64,000 nt of DNA from Jatrophihabitans sp. (GTDB lineage: Bacteria > Actinomycetota > Actinomycetes > Mycobacteriales > Jatrophihabitantaceae): the NCBI GenBank assembly GCA_036389035.1, contig DASVQQ010000001.1:124001-188000 (forward strand), written 5' to 3'. The position numbers and the translations under genes are program-made. The notes beneath the pieces were generated by a model. That model was not told the origin of the DNA, did not search any database, and worked only from the letters and a program-made list of their open reading frames with translations. Below, piece by piece: positions 22,394 to 30,062 of the stretch. Within the stretch, counting starts at the first letter, position 1. Every line of letters begins with the position of its first letter.

Positions 22394-23512
22394 TCAGGCG
22401 CCTTCGACGATGCTGCGGCGGGCGGCCAGCACGCCGGCCTGGAAGCGGCTGACCGCGTCCAGATCGTGCATCAGCGAGGCGATGTGGCGCCGGCAGGTGC
22501 GCACCGACATGCCCATCTTGCGGGCCAGCACCTCGTCGGTGTAGCCCTTGGCCATCAGGCCCGCGATGGTCTGGCGCAGGTCACCGGCCGCCTCGGCGTA
22601 GCCGGACTCGAAGGAGTCCAGCGGCATGGCCCCGTCCCACATGTGGTCGAACATGTCCAGCAGGAACTGCACGATGCCGTCATCGCGTACCCGGGCCGCG
22701 GTTCCCTCGCCGTTGGCCGAACCGAGCAGGACAGCCAGCGACCGGTCGAACACCACGGCTGCCCGGGGCAGGTGGCTGACCGTGCGCACCCGCGCGCCGG
22801 CGTCGATCACCTGCTTGATCTTCATCCGGGTCACCAGGTCCGCCCGGCTGCGGTGCTGGCAGATGATCTGGACGTTGACGCCCCGCTCGAGCAGCTGCCC
22901 GCAGACCCGCAGGTAGTCGGTGAACTGGCCGTCCTCCTGGTGCCCGGACAGCAGCACGATGACCTCGTCGCGGCAGGTGTCGCTGGCCAGCTTCAGGGTG
23001 CCCCGAACCTCCATACAGCCGGTGACGTGCTCGATCGTCGCGGGCGCGCCCGGTAGCTGGCTGCTCTCGGCGTAGTCCTGGCGCAGCGTCTCGGTGCGCT
23101 GCCTGACTTGGGCGATGAGTTCGCGCCGGTGGGCGATCTCCTGCTCCATCGGCGTGACCACCAGAGCTGCCGCGATCTCGGGGTCCACCGCTACCAGGCA
23201 GTCACTTTCGCCGCTCTCCTCCCGCAGCAGCCGGCAGGACAGCAGCTGCTCGACAGCCGCGGTCACCTCCGCGGGGGTCAGGCCCAGCTCGGCGCCGGCG
23301 GCCTCCTCGGTGACGATGCCGCCATGGGCCAGCGCGTAACGATAGAGCCCGTCGACGTGCGCGTCGGGGATGTTCGCGACCCGCGAGCGTTCCCTGGTCC
23401 GGTCCAGCACCTGGTGCAAGGCGCCGGCCTTCCGCCGGCCGTCACGGAGCTTGCCCGAGGCACGTGCCGTCGCCGCGGCCATGCCGTCCAGGACTGCCAC
23501 TGGTCTGCTCAC
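22394..23512 (-). CDS. LuxR-type transcriptional regulator with TrmB/PLD-like sensor region
   Basis: A 372-residue DNA-binding regulator. Residues ~35-100 resemble an N-terminal winged helix. The central part (~140-290, VVFDRSLAVLLGS) resembles the phospholipase-D-like region of TrmB regulators. The C terminus (~300-360) is a LuxR/GerE helix-turn-helix with KGYTDEVLARKMGMSVRTCR. No response-regulator receiver or ATPase domain is present, so the signal is probably a small ligand. GTG at 23512 is preceded by GAGGAGG at 8 nt. It is divergent from a homologous regulator at 23855, and the two probably act as a pair on this cluster. Confidence 0.88.
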   Translation of the reverse strand: MSRPVAVLDGMAAATARASGKLRDGRRKAGALHQVLDRTRERSRVANIPDAHVDGLYRYALAHGGIVTEEAAGAELGLTPAEVTAAVEQLLSCRLLREESGESDCLVAVDPEIAAALVVTPMEQEIAHRRELIAQVRQRTETLRQDYAESSQLPGAPATIEHVTGCMEVRGTLKLASDTCRDEVIVLLSGHQEDGQFTDYLRVCGQLLERGVNVQIICQHRSRADLVTRMKIKQVIDAGARVRTVSHLPRAAVVFDRSLAVLLGSANGEGTAARVRDDGIVQFLLDMFDHMWDGAMPLDSFESGYAEAAGDLRQTIAGLMAKGYTDEVLARKMGMSVRTCRRHIASLMHDLDAVSRFQAGVLAARRSIVEGA

Positions 23513-23854
23513 AGTGCTCGCCTCCTCGCACCGCGAGTGCTCGTTGCCGTTGTTGGACCGCGGCACCCGGGGGTTCTGCTACAGCTAATCGCCTCACCAC
23601 AGATCCGGTAAGCCGCACCGGCTGCCATGGCAGGGTGTTGCCGTGACAAACCTGGTCAACGGCCCTGATCAGTCATCGGCGCTGCCTGGCTGCCGCGCCT
23701 TCCGAAAACGATTCTTGGTTTTCATACGAAACCTTTGCCTCTGCAAAGAATTACTGAAACGAGTTCAGGCCAAATCTTCGAGCTCTTTGTGGGATGCTGG
23801 TCGGGTGCGTGTATTCCGCACACTCGGACACAACGGGGTCAGTCGGAGAAGTGC
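23513..23854. promoter_or_regulatory. Divergent regulatory region between two LuxR-type genes
   Basis: A 342-bp gap, less GC-rich than its surroundings, holding the promoters of both regulators. CTTTGC-4 nt-GCAAAG at 23733-23748 is a perfect inverted repeat. Just left of it GGTTT-7 nt-AAACC (23717-23733) forms a second dyad. No convincing gene is present; one 110-codon open frame starting at 23643 runs into the regulator in another frame. Confidence 0.5.
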
Positions 23855-24871
23855 ATGCTGGAGTCACTCGGTTTCTCTGAGGCCGCTGAAACTCTGTATC
23901 GGTTTCTGCTGCAGGAGCCGATGGTGGGCGATGACGTCGCCGCGCATAAATTGGGCGTTCCGGTCACCGAGGTGACTACGGCTCGCGCCCAACTGATCCA
24001 GGCAGGACTGATCCGGGATTCCTGGGACGACGACAGCGGCATCGCCTTCGGCAATCCCCAGCTGCTGCTGGACGCGGCGCTGCGCCGGCAGGAGACCGAG
24101 CTGGCGCACCGGCAGGAGGAGCTGGCCGAGTCCCGGCTCGGGCTGGAGTCGCTGCTCAGCGATTACCTGGAGGCGACCTCCCAGCCTTCGATGGCCGGCG
24201 AGGTCGTGGAGCTGGTGGGCCGGGAGGCGATCCAGCGCGAGCTGGAGACCTGGAGCCAGAAGGTGCAGCGCGAGGTGCTCGCCCTGCACCCGGACACCTC
24301 CTACACCGCCGAGCAGTTGGCCTCTGCCCAGGCCATGGACGTGGCGGCGCTGGCCCGAGGCGTCAAGATCCGCTCGGTGTACCGGGAGGATTGCCGCACC
24401 GACCCGGCGGTGCGGGCCTACCACCAGACAGTGACCAAGCATGGCGCCGAAGTCCGCTACGCCAAGGTGGTGCCCGCCCGGCTGCTGGTCTTCGACCGGC
24501 AGGCCGGAATGATCCCCAGCCACACCGCCGACAACCGGCGAGCGGCGCTGCGCCTGGAGGGCGAAGGCGTCGCCGCGATGCTCGTGCTCAGCTTCGACCT
24601 GGTGTGGTCCCAGGCCACCGCCGAGGAGCGCGACAGCCTGCCGCCGCGGATCGAGACAGCCGGCGCCGAAGGCCCGACCGACCTGGACCGGATCCTGCTG
24701 CAGCTGCTCAGCATGGGGGTCAAGGACGAGGCAGCGGCCCGGCATCTCGGGGTGTCGGTGCGCACCGTCCGGCGCCAGATCGCTGACCTCATGGTGCGGC
24801 TGGAGGCCGGCTCCCGCTTCGAGGCCGGCATGCAGGCCGCCATGCGCGGATGGCTGCGCCCACCCGAATAG
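23855..24871 (+). CDS. LuxR-type transcriptional regulator, paralogue of the 22394-23512 gene
   Basis: A 338-residue regulator with the same layout: N-terminal winged-helix-like region (1-75), coiled linker with RRQETELAHRQEEL (~80-110), PLD-like middle (~130-250, LLVFDRQAGMIPS) and C-terminal LuxR helix-turn-helix (~270-335, SVRTVRRQIADLM). The HTH of the divergent partner reads SVRTCRRHIASLM, so the two clearly share an ancestor. GGAGAA lies 4 nt before the ATG at 23855. A short secreted peptide gene follows 204 bp downstream on the same strand. Likely a pathway-specific activator or ligand-responsive regulator; the ligand is unknown. Confidence 0.87.
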   Translation: MLESLGFSEAAETLYRFLLQEPMVGDDVAAHKLGVPVTEVTTARAQLIQAGLIRDSWDDDSGIAFGNPQLLLDAALRRQETELAHRQEELAESRLGLESLLSDYLEATSQPSMAGEVVELVGREAIQRELETWSQKVQREVLALHPDTSYTAEQLASAQAMDVAALARGVKIRSVYREDCRTDPAVRAYHQTVTKHGAEVRYAKVVPARLLVFDRQAGMIPSHTADNRRAALRLEGEGVAAMLVLSFDLVWSQATAEERDSLPPRIETAGAEGPTDLDRILLQLLSMGVKDEAAARHLGVSVRTVRRQIADLMVRLEAGSRFEAGMQAAMRGWLRPPE

Positions 24872-25075
24872 TGCGGCCCGGCCATGACTGCAATATGGGT
24901 TCAAGCGTTCGTGTCAGCATGTTGCCGAAGCAGTTCTATGACACGTAGATTTCTCCTTATCTTCTTGATTTCCTGACACAGTTCTCCCATCGCACGACTT
25001 TGCGGCTCGCCTTCCTGAGCAGACAGGAATTGCGCAGTGGCCCAAAGGGGTTTCTACTTAAATCCGGGAGTTCTC

Positions 25076-25267
25076 ATGTTTACATCGGCACTTAACATCA
25101 AGGCCGTCCGCGTCACCACCACCGGGCTCATCGCCGCGTTCCTGGCAGTGTGCACCCTGAGCGTGGCGCCTGATGCCGCCGCCGCTCCGACCGCCGGCAC
25201 GTCCCAGCACGCGGTAATCGCAAGCAGCTCCGGACAGTCGACCCAGGACGACGGCTTTCACTGGTAG
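25076..25267 (+). CDS. Small secreted peptide precursor (63 aa), unknown role
   Basis: A 63-residue protein with a basic N terminus (NIKAVR), a hydrophobic core of about 18 residues (TTGLIAAFLAVCTLSVA) and an AAAA/AP-type signal peptidase site near residue 37. The mature part would be only about 27 residues, rich in Ser, Thr and Gln, ending in the acidic-aromatic tail DDGFHW. GGGAG is 5 nt before the ATG; a longer in-frame start has weaker support. It lies directly downstream of the LuxR-type regulator and is closed by a strong hairpin at 25364. A secreted signal sensed by the regulators is conceivable but is only inference from position. No family was recognised. Confidence 0.65.
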   Translation: MFTSALNIKAVRVTTTGLIAAFLAVCTLSVAPDAAAAPTAGTSQHAVIASSSGQSTQDDGFHW

Positions 25268-25363
25268 AACCCCTGCTCCGGGCCATCGTGACAGCGTTCA
25301 CCCGGAGACGATGAAGGCAATCGCGACGAGAATATGACGGCCGCAGCGCCGCGCTGAGTGTTC

Positions 25364-25397
25364 CCCGGGCCGCAGTGATCTATCACTGCGGTCCGGG
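25364..25397 (+). terminator. Strong terminator hairpin
   Basis: A 15-bp stem (CCCGGGCCGCAGTGA paired with TCACTGCGGTCCGGG, one G-U pair) with loop TCTA, 96 bp after the small peptide gene. It is followed by GAACGTTTCTC with only a modest T-run. It separates the regulator/peptide unit from the DUF3352 gene. Confidence 0.75.
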
Positions 25398-25540
25398 TGA
25401 ACGTTTCTCCGGAACACCTCGAATCAGCAGTCGGTCCACCAGCTTCGAAACCGGTCAGTGGCCAGAATTAAGATCCTGCCACCCTTGGTCGATTGATGCA
25501 GGATCGGGGACGCAGATCGACGGAAGGCCGGAAGCGGTTC

Positions 25541-27115
25541 ATGACGCATTCGAATTATGGACCGGACCAGCCGGAGTACTCGGCGCCGCCGTTGCCGCCC
25601 GAGGCCTTTCAGCACCCTGATGTCTACCTGCCCCACGCCTACCCACCGCCGCCCCGAAAGGGCGGCCATGGCAAGAAGATCATCGCCGGCCTCACCCTGG
25701 CCGCGGTGGCGGCCGGCGGCGCGGTGGCGGCCTACGCCTACACGATGCTGGCCAGCAGTGGAATTCAGCCCGAACGAGTTCTTCCTGCCAATACCGTCGC
25801 TTTCGTCAAACTGGACCTCGATCCGGCCGCCGGCCAGAAGGTCGCGGCCTACCGGCTGTCGAAGAAGTTCCCGGCGATCTCCAAGGGCGCGTCCGATCTC
25901 GACGGCGCCAGGGACGCCATCCTGTCGGAATTCTTCGACAAGCAGAGCGAGCTGGATTACGCCACCGAGATCAAGCCCTGGCTCGGTGACCGGATCGCGG
26001 TGGCGGCGGTGCCCAACCCGGCCAGCGAGGCCGGCCTGGACCCGGTTCTCGCGGTGGCCTACACCGACGAGGCGAAGATGAAGGCCGCGTTCAGCAAGGT
26101 CGCCCGGACCGAGCGGGCCTTCGGCTACGTCACCATCGACGGCTACGCGCTGGTCACCGACAGCCAACCGCATGCCGAGGCGGTGCTGGCCGGTGTGCGG
26201 CGCGCGACGCTGGCCGGCGCCGAGCACTACCGCGCCGACCTCAAGGCACTCGACGGTGACCAGCTCGCGGTCGGCTGGGCTGACCTCGAGGCCACCGTGG
26301 CGGCGCTGAAGGCCGGCACCCGATCAGGATCTAGCTCCAGGTGGCAGGGCCTTGATCGCCTTGACACGCTGGCAGCGGCCAAGGGGCGGATCGTCATCGG
26401 AGCCCACGCGAGCTCGGACTACCTCGAGATCTCAGCCGTCTCGCGCCAGCGGGTGGTCAGCGGCGAGCCGCGGCTGGCCGGAAAGCCGGTGAACGGGACC
26501 CTGGCCAGGCTGGGCGCGGTTGACACCAGCGCGGCGCTGGAGGTCACCGGTCTGGGCGAGGCATTCAAGCAGGCCTGGGCGGGCGCATCGACGGCGTTGG
26601 GCCTGGGTGGGGAATTGGAGGACTTCCTCGAAGAGACCGGCCTGCGACTGCCCGAGGACCTGGTGGCGCTGTTCGGCAGCGACGCCACCCTCTCGCTCCG
26701 GCTGCCGCAGGGCGCCAGCGGGGACCCCGAGATCGCCGCCCAGGTCACCACCGACGACGCCGGCAGGGCAATGCGAGTAGTGGACTCGCTGGGACGCCCG
26801 TTCGGCTTTCCCGCCGACAGCCTGCACACCCGAGCCACCGCCGATGGCTACCTGGTCAGCAACAGCGCCGGCTATGACCCGCGGTCGACGGCCGGCGCCC
26901 GGACCTTGGGGGCGGATCCGGCATTTCAGAAGGCGGTGCCCGACCGGGCCGACGCCGGCCTGATCGGATACCTCAACCTCGGCGCCATCCTCGATTCCGA
27001 CAAGCACGCCTCTGCCAAGGACAAGGCTGACTGGAAGCACGTGGGCGCCCTCGGGTTGAGCGTCGTCCCGACCTCGGACGGCAGCCGGATCAACTTCCGG
27101 CTGACCACCCGATAG
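25541..27115 (+). CDS. DUF3352-type membrane-anchored protein
   Basis: A 524-residue protein. The cytoplasmic N terminus is Pro/Tyr-rich (residues 1-45), followed by one transmembrane helix (~50-75, KKIIAGLTLAAVAAGGAVAA) and a large extracytoplasmic domain with FVKLDLDPAAGQK and regularly spaced ASDLDGARDAI-type segments, as in actinobacterial DUF3352 proteins. The family has no assigned biochemical role. ATG at 25541 is preceded by GGAAG. It is flanked by a terminator on the left and a 198-bp gap on the right, so it seems to be a single-gene unit. It is probably not part of the biosynthetic pathway. Confidence 0.8.
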   Translation: MTHSNYGPDQPEYSAPPLPPEAFQHPDVYLPHAYPPPPRKGGHGKKIIAGLTLAAVAAGGAVAAYAYTMLASSGIQPERVLPANTVAFVKLDLDPAAGQKVAAYRLSKKFPAISKGASDLDGARDAILSEFFDKQSELDYATEIKPWLGDRIAVAAVPNPASEAGLDPVLAVAYTDEAKMKAAFSKVARTERAFGYVTIDGYALVTDSQPHAEAVLAGVRRATLAGAEHYRADLKALDGDQLAVGWADLEATVAALKAGTRSGSSSRWQGLDRLDTLAAAKGRIVIGAHASSDYLEISAVSRQRVVSGEPRLAGKPVNGTLARLGAVDTSAALEVTGLGEAFKQAWAGASTALGLGGELEDFLEETGLRLPEDLVALFGSDATLSLRLPQGASGDPEIAAQVTTDDAGRAMRVVDSLGRPFGFPADSLHTRATADGYLVSNSAGYDPRSTAGARTLGADPAFQKAVPDRADAGLIGYLNLGAILDSDKHASAKDKADWKHVGALGLSVVPTSDGSRINFRLTTR

Positions 27116-27313
27116 CGGGGCGATTTCCGCCGCCAGCAGCACAGCCGCTGCCGTCCTACCGGCTGTTGTGCGCAACTGGAGACCTGTTGCTCACCTGGTC
27201 GCAACCTGCCGCGGATTAGGCTGACCGCCGCGCAGGGCATCCCGGATGCCAGCTATCGCGCTGGTTCCGAGCTTCGCTGCGCCAGTCCAAAAAGCGGCAG
27301 AACGGCACTCGCC

Positions 27314-27526
27314 ATGACTTCTCCTGACAAGCTTTCCCCTCGTCCGAGCCCGATACGCGCAGAGAGCCACAACAGCCAGATCAACACGGCCGCGGCCCAG
27401 GCCCATCGTTGCGGCATGACCCACCTGGCCAGCGGCCGGATCTGCCTGCTTCCCGAGCGGCATCCGGGATCGTGTGACTTCCGGCAGCGGCAGAACGACG
27501 TCCGGCTGGCCGACACCGAATCCTGA
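27314..27526 (+). CDS. Small Cys/His-rich protein, possible zinc binder
   Basis: A 70-residue open frame. Residues 33-57 hold the spacing C-x3-H-x5-C-x5-H-x3-C (CGMTH, GRICLLPERHPGSC), which looks like a small metal-binding motif seen in short actinobacterial proteins. The flanks are polar and low in structure. The ribosome site is weak, which lowers confidence. It ends 51 bp before the oxidoreductase gene and could be co-transcribed with it. The rest of the 27116-27577 stretch holds no other supportable gene. Confidence 0.45.
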   Translation: MTSPDKLSPRPSPIRAESHNSQINTAAAQAHRCGMTHLASGRICLLPERHPGSCDFRQRQNDVRLADTES

Positions 27527-27577
27527 CCCGGCGTTTCCCTCTCGCCCCCTCTTCCAGCCGCGCGGTAGGTTCGCCCG

Positions 27578-28453
27578 ATGCGCCATGGTGTGTCGGTCCC
27601 CTGCTTCGGAACCGGGTTGGACGCCGCTCTGGTGGCCGACTGGGCGGTCGCGGCGGAGTCTGCCGGGTGGGACGGCTTCTTCCTGTGGGACCACCTGTTC
27701 GCCTTCTCCCCGGGCCCGGTCGACGTGGTGGATCCGTGGATCGCGCTGACCGCGGCGGCCTGCGCCACCCGGCGCATCCGGCTGGGCACCCTGGTCACGC
27801 CGCTCCCCCGGCGCCGCCCGCTCGTGGTGGCGCGCCAGAGCGTCACCCTGGACCGGCTCAGCCACGGCCGGCTGGTGCTGGGGGTTGGAATCGGCGGCGG
27901 CCCCTTCGAATGGGACTACTGCGGCGAGCAGCCCGACGCGGTGGCCCGCGGCCAGATGCTCGATGAGCATCTGGAGTTGCTGGAGCGGCTGTGGACCGGT
28001 GAGCCGGTTCACCACGAGGGCCGGCACTACCGGGTGGCAGGCCCGGACTGGTCAGCCGTCTGCTACCCGCCACCGCTGCAGCAGCCCCGCATCCCGATCT
28101 GGGTAGGAGGCACCTGGCCCGGAACCAGGCCCTTCCGCCGGGCCGCGCGCTGGGACGGCGTGGTGCCGATGCGCCTGGACGGCAACTGGGAGGTGGCCGA
28201 CACCGCGGCGGTCGCGGCCCGGATGGCCTCGCTGCGCACCGGTCCGGCAGGTGGCGCCGACGCGCCCTATGACCTCGCCGTCCCGGGTGAGACCGAGGGC
28301 GGTGACCCCGGCCGGCTCGAGCGCTACGCCGAGCATCGCGACGCCGGAGCCACCTGGTGGGTCGAGGCGGTGCATCCCTGGCGCTACGGCTGGGCGGAGG
28401 ACCGCCCCTGGCCGCTGGCGGCCATGCGCGAGCGGATCGAAGCCGGGCCCTGA
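27578..28453 (+). CDS. Luciferase-like (LLM class) flavin-dependent oxidoreductase
   Basis: A 291-residue TIM-barrel protein of the bacterial luciferase-like superfamily, using FMN or F420. It shows WDGFFLWDHL near residue 32-41, TRRIRLGTLVTPLPRR at ~64-79 and LSHGRLVLGVGIGGG at ~96-110, all standard for the family, followed by PIPIWVGG-like IPIWVGGTW. The substrate cannot be inferred. A GGTAGG element precedes the ATG. It sits among genes that look unrelated to the cluster, so a tailoring role is possible but not supported by operon structure. Confidence 0.88.
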   Translation: MRHGVSVPCFGTGLDAALVADWAVAAESAGWDGFFLWDHLFAFSPGPVDVVDPWIALTAAACATRRIRLGTLVTPLPRRRPLVVARQSVTLDRLSHGRLVLGVGIGGGPFEWDYCGEQPDAVARGQMLDEHLELLERLWTGEPVHHEGRHYRVAGPDWSAVCYPPPLQQPRIPIWVGGTWPGTRPFRRAARWDGVVPMRLDGNWEVADTAAVAARMASLRTGPAGGADAPYDLAVPGETEGGDPGRLERYAEHRDAGATWWVEAVHPWRYGWAEDRPWPLAAMRERIEAGP

Positions 28454-28571
28454 CCGCCGCGGCGCCGGGTGGCCCGCCTCACGGCCTGTCGGATGTGCCA
28501 ATTCCCTGTGATTAAGGCATCATTATCCGGTCAGTTTGGGGTTGGGACGTGTCCAGCCCAAGGAAGGAAAC

Positions 28572-29327
28572 ATGTCTGAATTGCTTGAGCAGACACCGCC
28601 CGCGGATAAGGGTCAGCAGCGCCGGCGGGCCGGTGGGCGGCCGGGTGGCGACGCCAACGCCTTCGCGACAGCGCTGGCCGAGTTGGCGCTGAACGTCCAC
28701 AGCGGTGCCGCCGATCCGTTGACAATGATCACCGAGTGCGCGGTGGACCTCATCCCCGGCACCGAGTTCTCGGCTCTGGTCATTCCGGCCGGTCCCGGCC
28801 GGCTGGAGGCACGGGCCACCTCGGGACCGCTGACCCCTGAGGTGATCGCGCTGCAGAACGATGTCGGCGAGGGGCCCTGCCTGGACGCGGTCAGCCAACT
28901 GGGCCCGGTCTGGGTGAGCGACGTGGCAGCCGAGAGTCGCTGGCCGCTGTTCACCGCCGAGGCCACCCGGCTCGGGGTGGGCAGCATGATGTGCACGCCG
29001 CTGATCGCCCAGGATCGCAACTACGGCTCGCTGAGCCTGGCCTCCGGCCGGCCGGATGCTTTCAACGAGGAGTCCCGGGTGCTGGCCGCCGTCTTCGCCG
29101 CCAACGCCACGATCGCCCTGGCCGACCAGGAGTGGCGGCGCAACATGACGGTCGCGCTGTCCAGCCGCGATGTCATCGGCCAGGCCAAGGGCATCCTGAT
29201 GGAGCGTTACCGGGTGACCCAGGATGAGGCTTTCGCGCTGCTGGTGAAGGCCTCCCAGCGCACCCACACCAAGCTCCGGACGGTCAGCGACGAGCTGTGC
29301 CGCACCGGAGTGCTGCCCATCGGGTAG
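28572..29327 (+). CDS. GAF and ANTAR domain regulator
   Basis: A 251-residue protein. Residues ~50-180 form a GAF sensor domain (GTEFSALVIP, VGEGPCLDAV, SMMCTPLI). Residues ~190-245 form an ANTAR RNA-binding domain (SRDVIGQAKGILMERY, then AFALLVKASQ). ANTAR proteins act by binding paired hairpins in nascent transcripts to relieve termination. AGGAAGG lies just before the ATG. It is followed by a GC hairpin at 29342. GAF-ANTAR proteins are common as stand-alone regulators in actinobacteria, so a link to the cluster is not implied. Confidence 0.92.
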   Translation: MSELLEQTPPADKGQQRRRAGGRPGGDANAFATALAELALNVHSGAADPLTMITECAVDLIPGTEFSALVIPAGPGRLEARATSGPLTPEVIALQNDVGEGPCLDAVSQLGPVWVSDVAAESRWPLFTAEATRLGVGSMMCTPLIAQDRNYGSLSLASGRPDAFNEESRVLAAVFAANATIALADQEWRRNMTVALSSRDVIGQAKGILMERYRVTQDEAFALLVKASQRTHTKLRTVSDELCRTGVLPIG

Positions 29328-29341
29328 CCCTCATCCGACCG

Positions 29342-29360
29342 GATCGCCGCCGCGGCGATC
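29342..29360 (+). terminator. GC hairpin after the GAF-ANTAR gene
   Basis: GATCGCCG-3 nt-CGGCGATC, 14 bp after the stop codon. There is no T-tract, so it is a terminator-like hairpin of modest strength. Confidence 0.45.
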
Positions 29361-29400
29361 ACGGTGACCGGCACCCCTATGGTGGCGTCTGACGGCGCTT

Positions 29401-29412
29401 GACGTTAACGTC
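29401..29412. promoter_or_regulatory. 12-bp perfect palindrome upstream of the repeat-protein gene
   Basis: GACGTTAACGTC is fully self-complementary and lies 24 bp before the ATG at 29437. Its position overlaps the expected promoter or leader, which fits an operator for a small dimeric repressor. The regulator is unknown. Confidence 0.5.
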
Positions 29413-29436
29413 TTGTCAACCAGAAGGGACGTTGCT

Positions 29437-29988
29437 ATGGAAACGCTCATTATCGTCATCATCGTGGTGCTCGTCGTGCTCGCCATCCTCGCGCTGGTCG
29501 TGCTCCCCCGGGTGCGCGGCCGGGCCACCGAGCGCAAGCGGGTCGAGGCTCAACAGCACCTGGAAGAGGCCAACGAGCGCTCCGTCCGGGCCGAGTCGGC
29601 GCAGGCCGCGGCCGAGGAGCAGGCCGCACGAGCCCGCCGCGAGCGCGCCGAGGCCGAGTTGCGGGCGTCCGACAACGAACGCGACGCCCAGCAGCGGATG
29701 GCCGAGGCCGAGCGTGAGCGGGCCGAGGCCCAGCGGCTGCAGGAGCGGGCCAGCACCCTGGACCCCCGCCTGCAGGATGACCGCACCGTGCAGGGCGACC
29801 GCACCGTGCAGGGCGACCGCACCGTGCAGGATGACCGCACCGTGCAGGGCGACCGTGTCGTGCATGAGGACCGCACCGTGCGTGAGGACCGCACGGTGCA
29901 GGGTGACCGTGTCGTGCATGAAGACCGCACCGTGCAGGATGACCGCACCGTGCGAGGTGATCGCACCGACGGCGACCCGCTTCGCTGA
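29437..29988 (+). CDS. Single-pass membrane protein with coiled coil and hexapeptide-repeat tail
   Basis: A 183-residue protein. Residues ~3-24 are a very hydrophobic Ile/Val helix (LIIVIIVVLVVLAILALVVL). Residues ~30-105 are an Arg/Glu/Ala-rich coiled coil. Residues ~110-180 are about 10.5 copies of a 6-residue unit of the type DRTVQG, ending in DGDPLR. The start with AGAAGGGA 7 nt upstream removes eight codons of a longer frame. The tail is highly charged and probably disordered or fibrous. No function is known. It faces a bidirectional terminator shared with the condensation gene at 30063. Confidence 0.8.
   Translation: METLIIVIIVVLVVLAILALVVLPRVRGRATERKRVEAQQHLEEANERSVRAESAQAAAEEQAARARRERAEAELRASDNERDAQQRMAEAERERAEAQRLQERASTLDPRLQDDRTVQGDRTVQGDRTVQDDRTVQGDRVVHEDRTVREDRTVQGDRVVHEDRTVQDDRTVRGDRTDGDPLR
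29779..29970. repeat. 18-bp coding tandem repeat (DRTVQG type)
   Basis: About 10.5 copies of an 18-bp unit close to GACCGCACCGTGCAGGGC, in frame. The units vary mainly in the last two codons (QG, QD, HE, RE, RG), and two of them carry V for T. Confidence 0.92.
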
Positions 29989-30003
29989 GCTGAGTAGGCG
30001 GCT

Positions 30004-30033
30004 CGCGCCGACCGGCTCAGGCCGATCGGCGCG
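30004..30033. terminator. Bidirectional terminator-like hairpin
   Basis: CGCGCCGACCGGC and GCCGATCGGCGCG form a 13-bp stem with one mismatch and a TCAG loop, in the 74-bp gap between convergent genes. Confidence 0.6.
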
Positions 30034-30062
30034 GGTCGGCGAGCCGGCTGAGCACCCTGGTT

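Noticed and set aside
23643..23975. 110-codon rightward open frame in the LuxR divergent region
   Set aside because: It lacks a ribosome site, runs into the regulator in another frame and shows no protein-like pattern.
29779..29970. Possible CRISPR or regulatory repeat array
   Set aside because: The 18-bp units have no spacers and encode a regular hexapeptide; it is a coding repeat.
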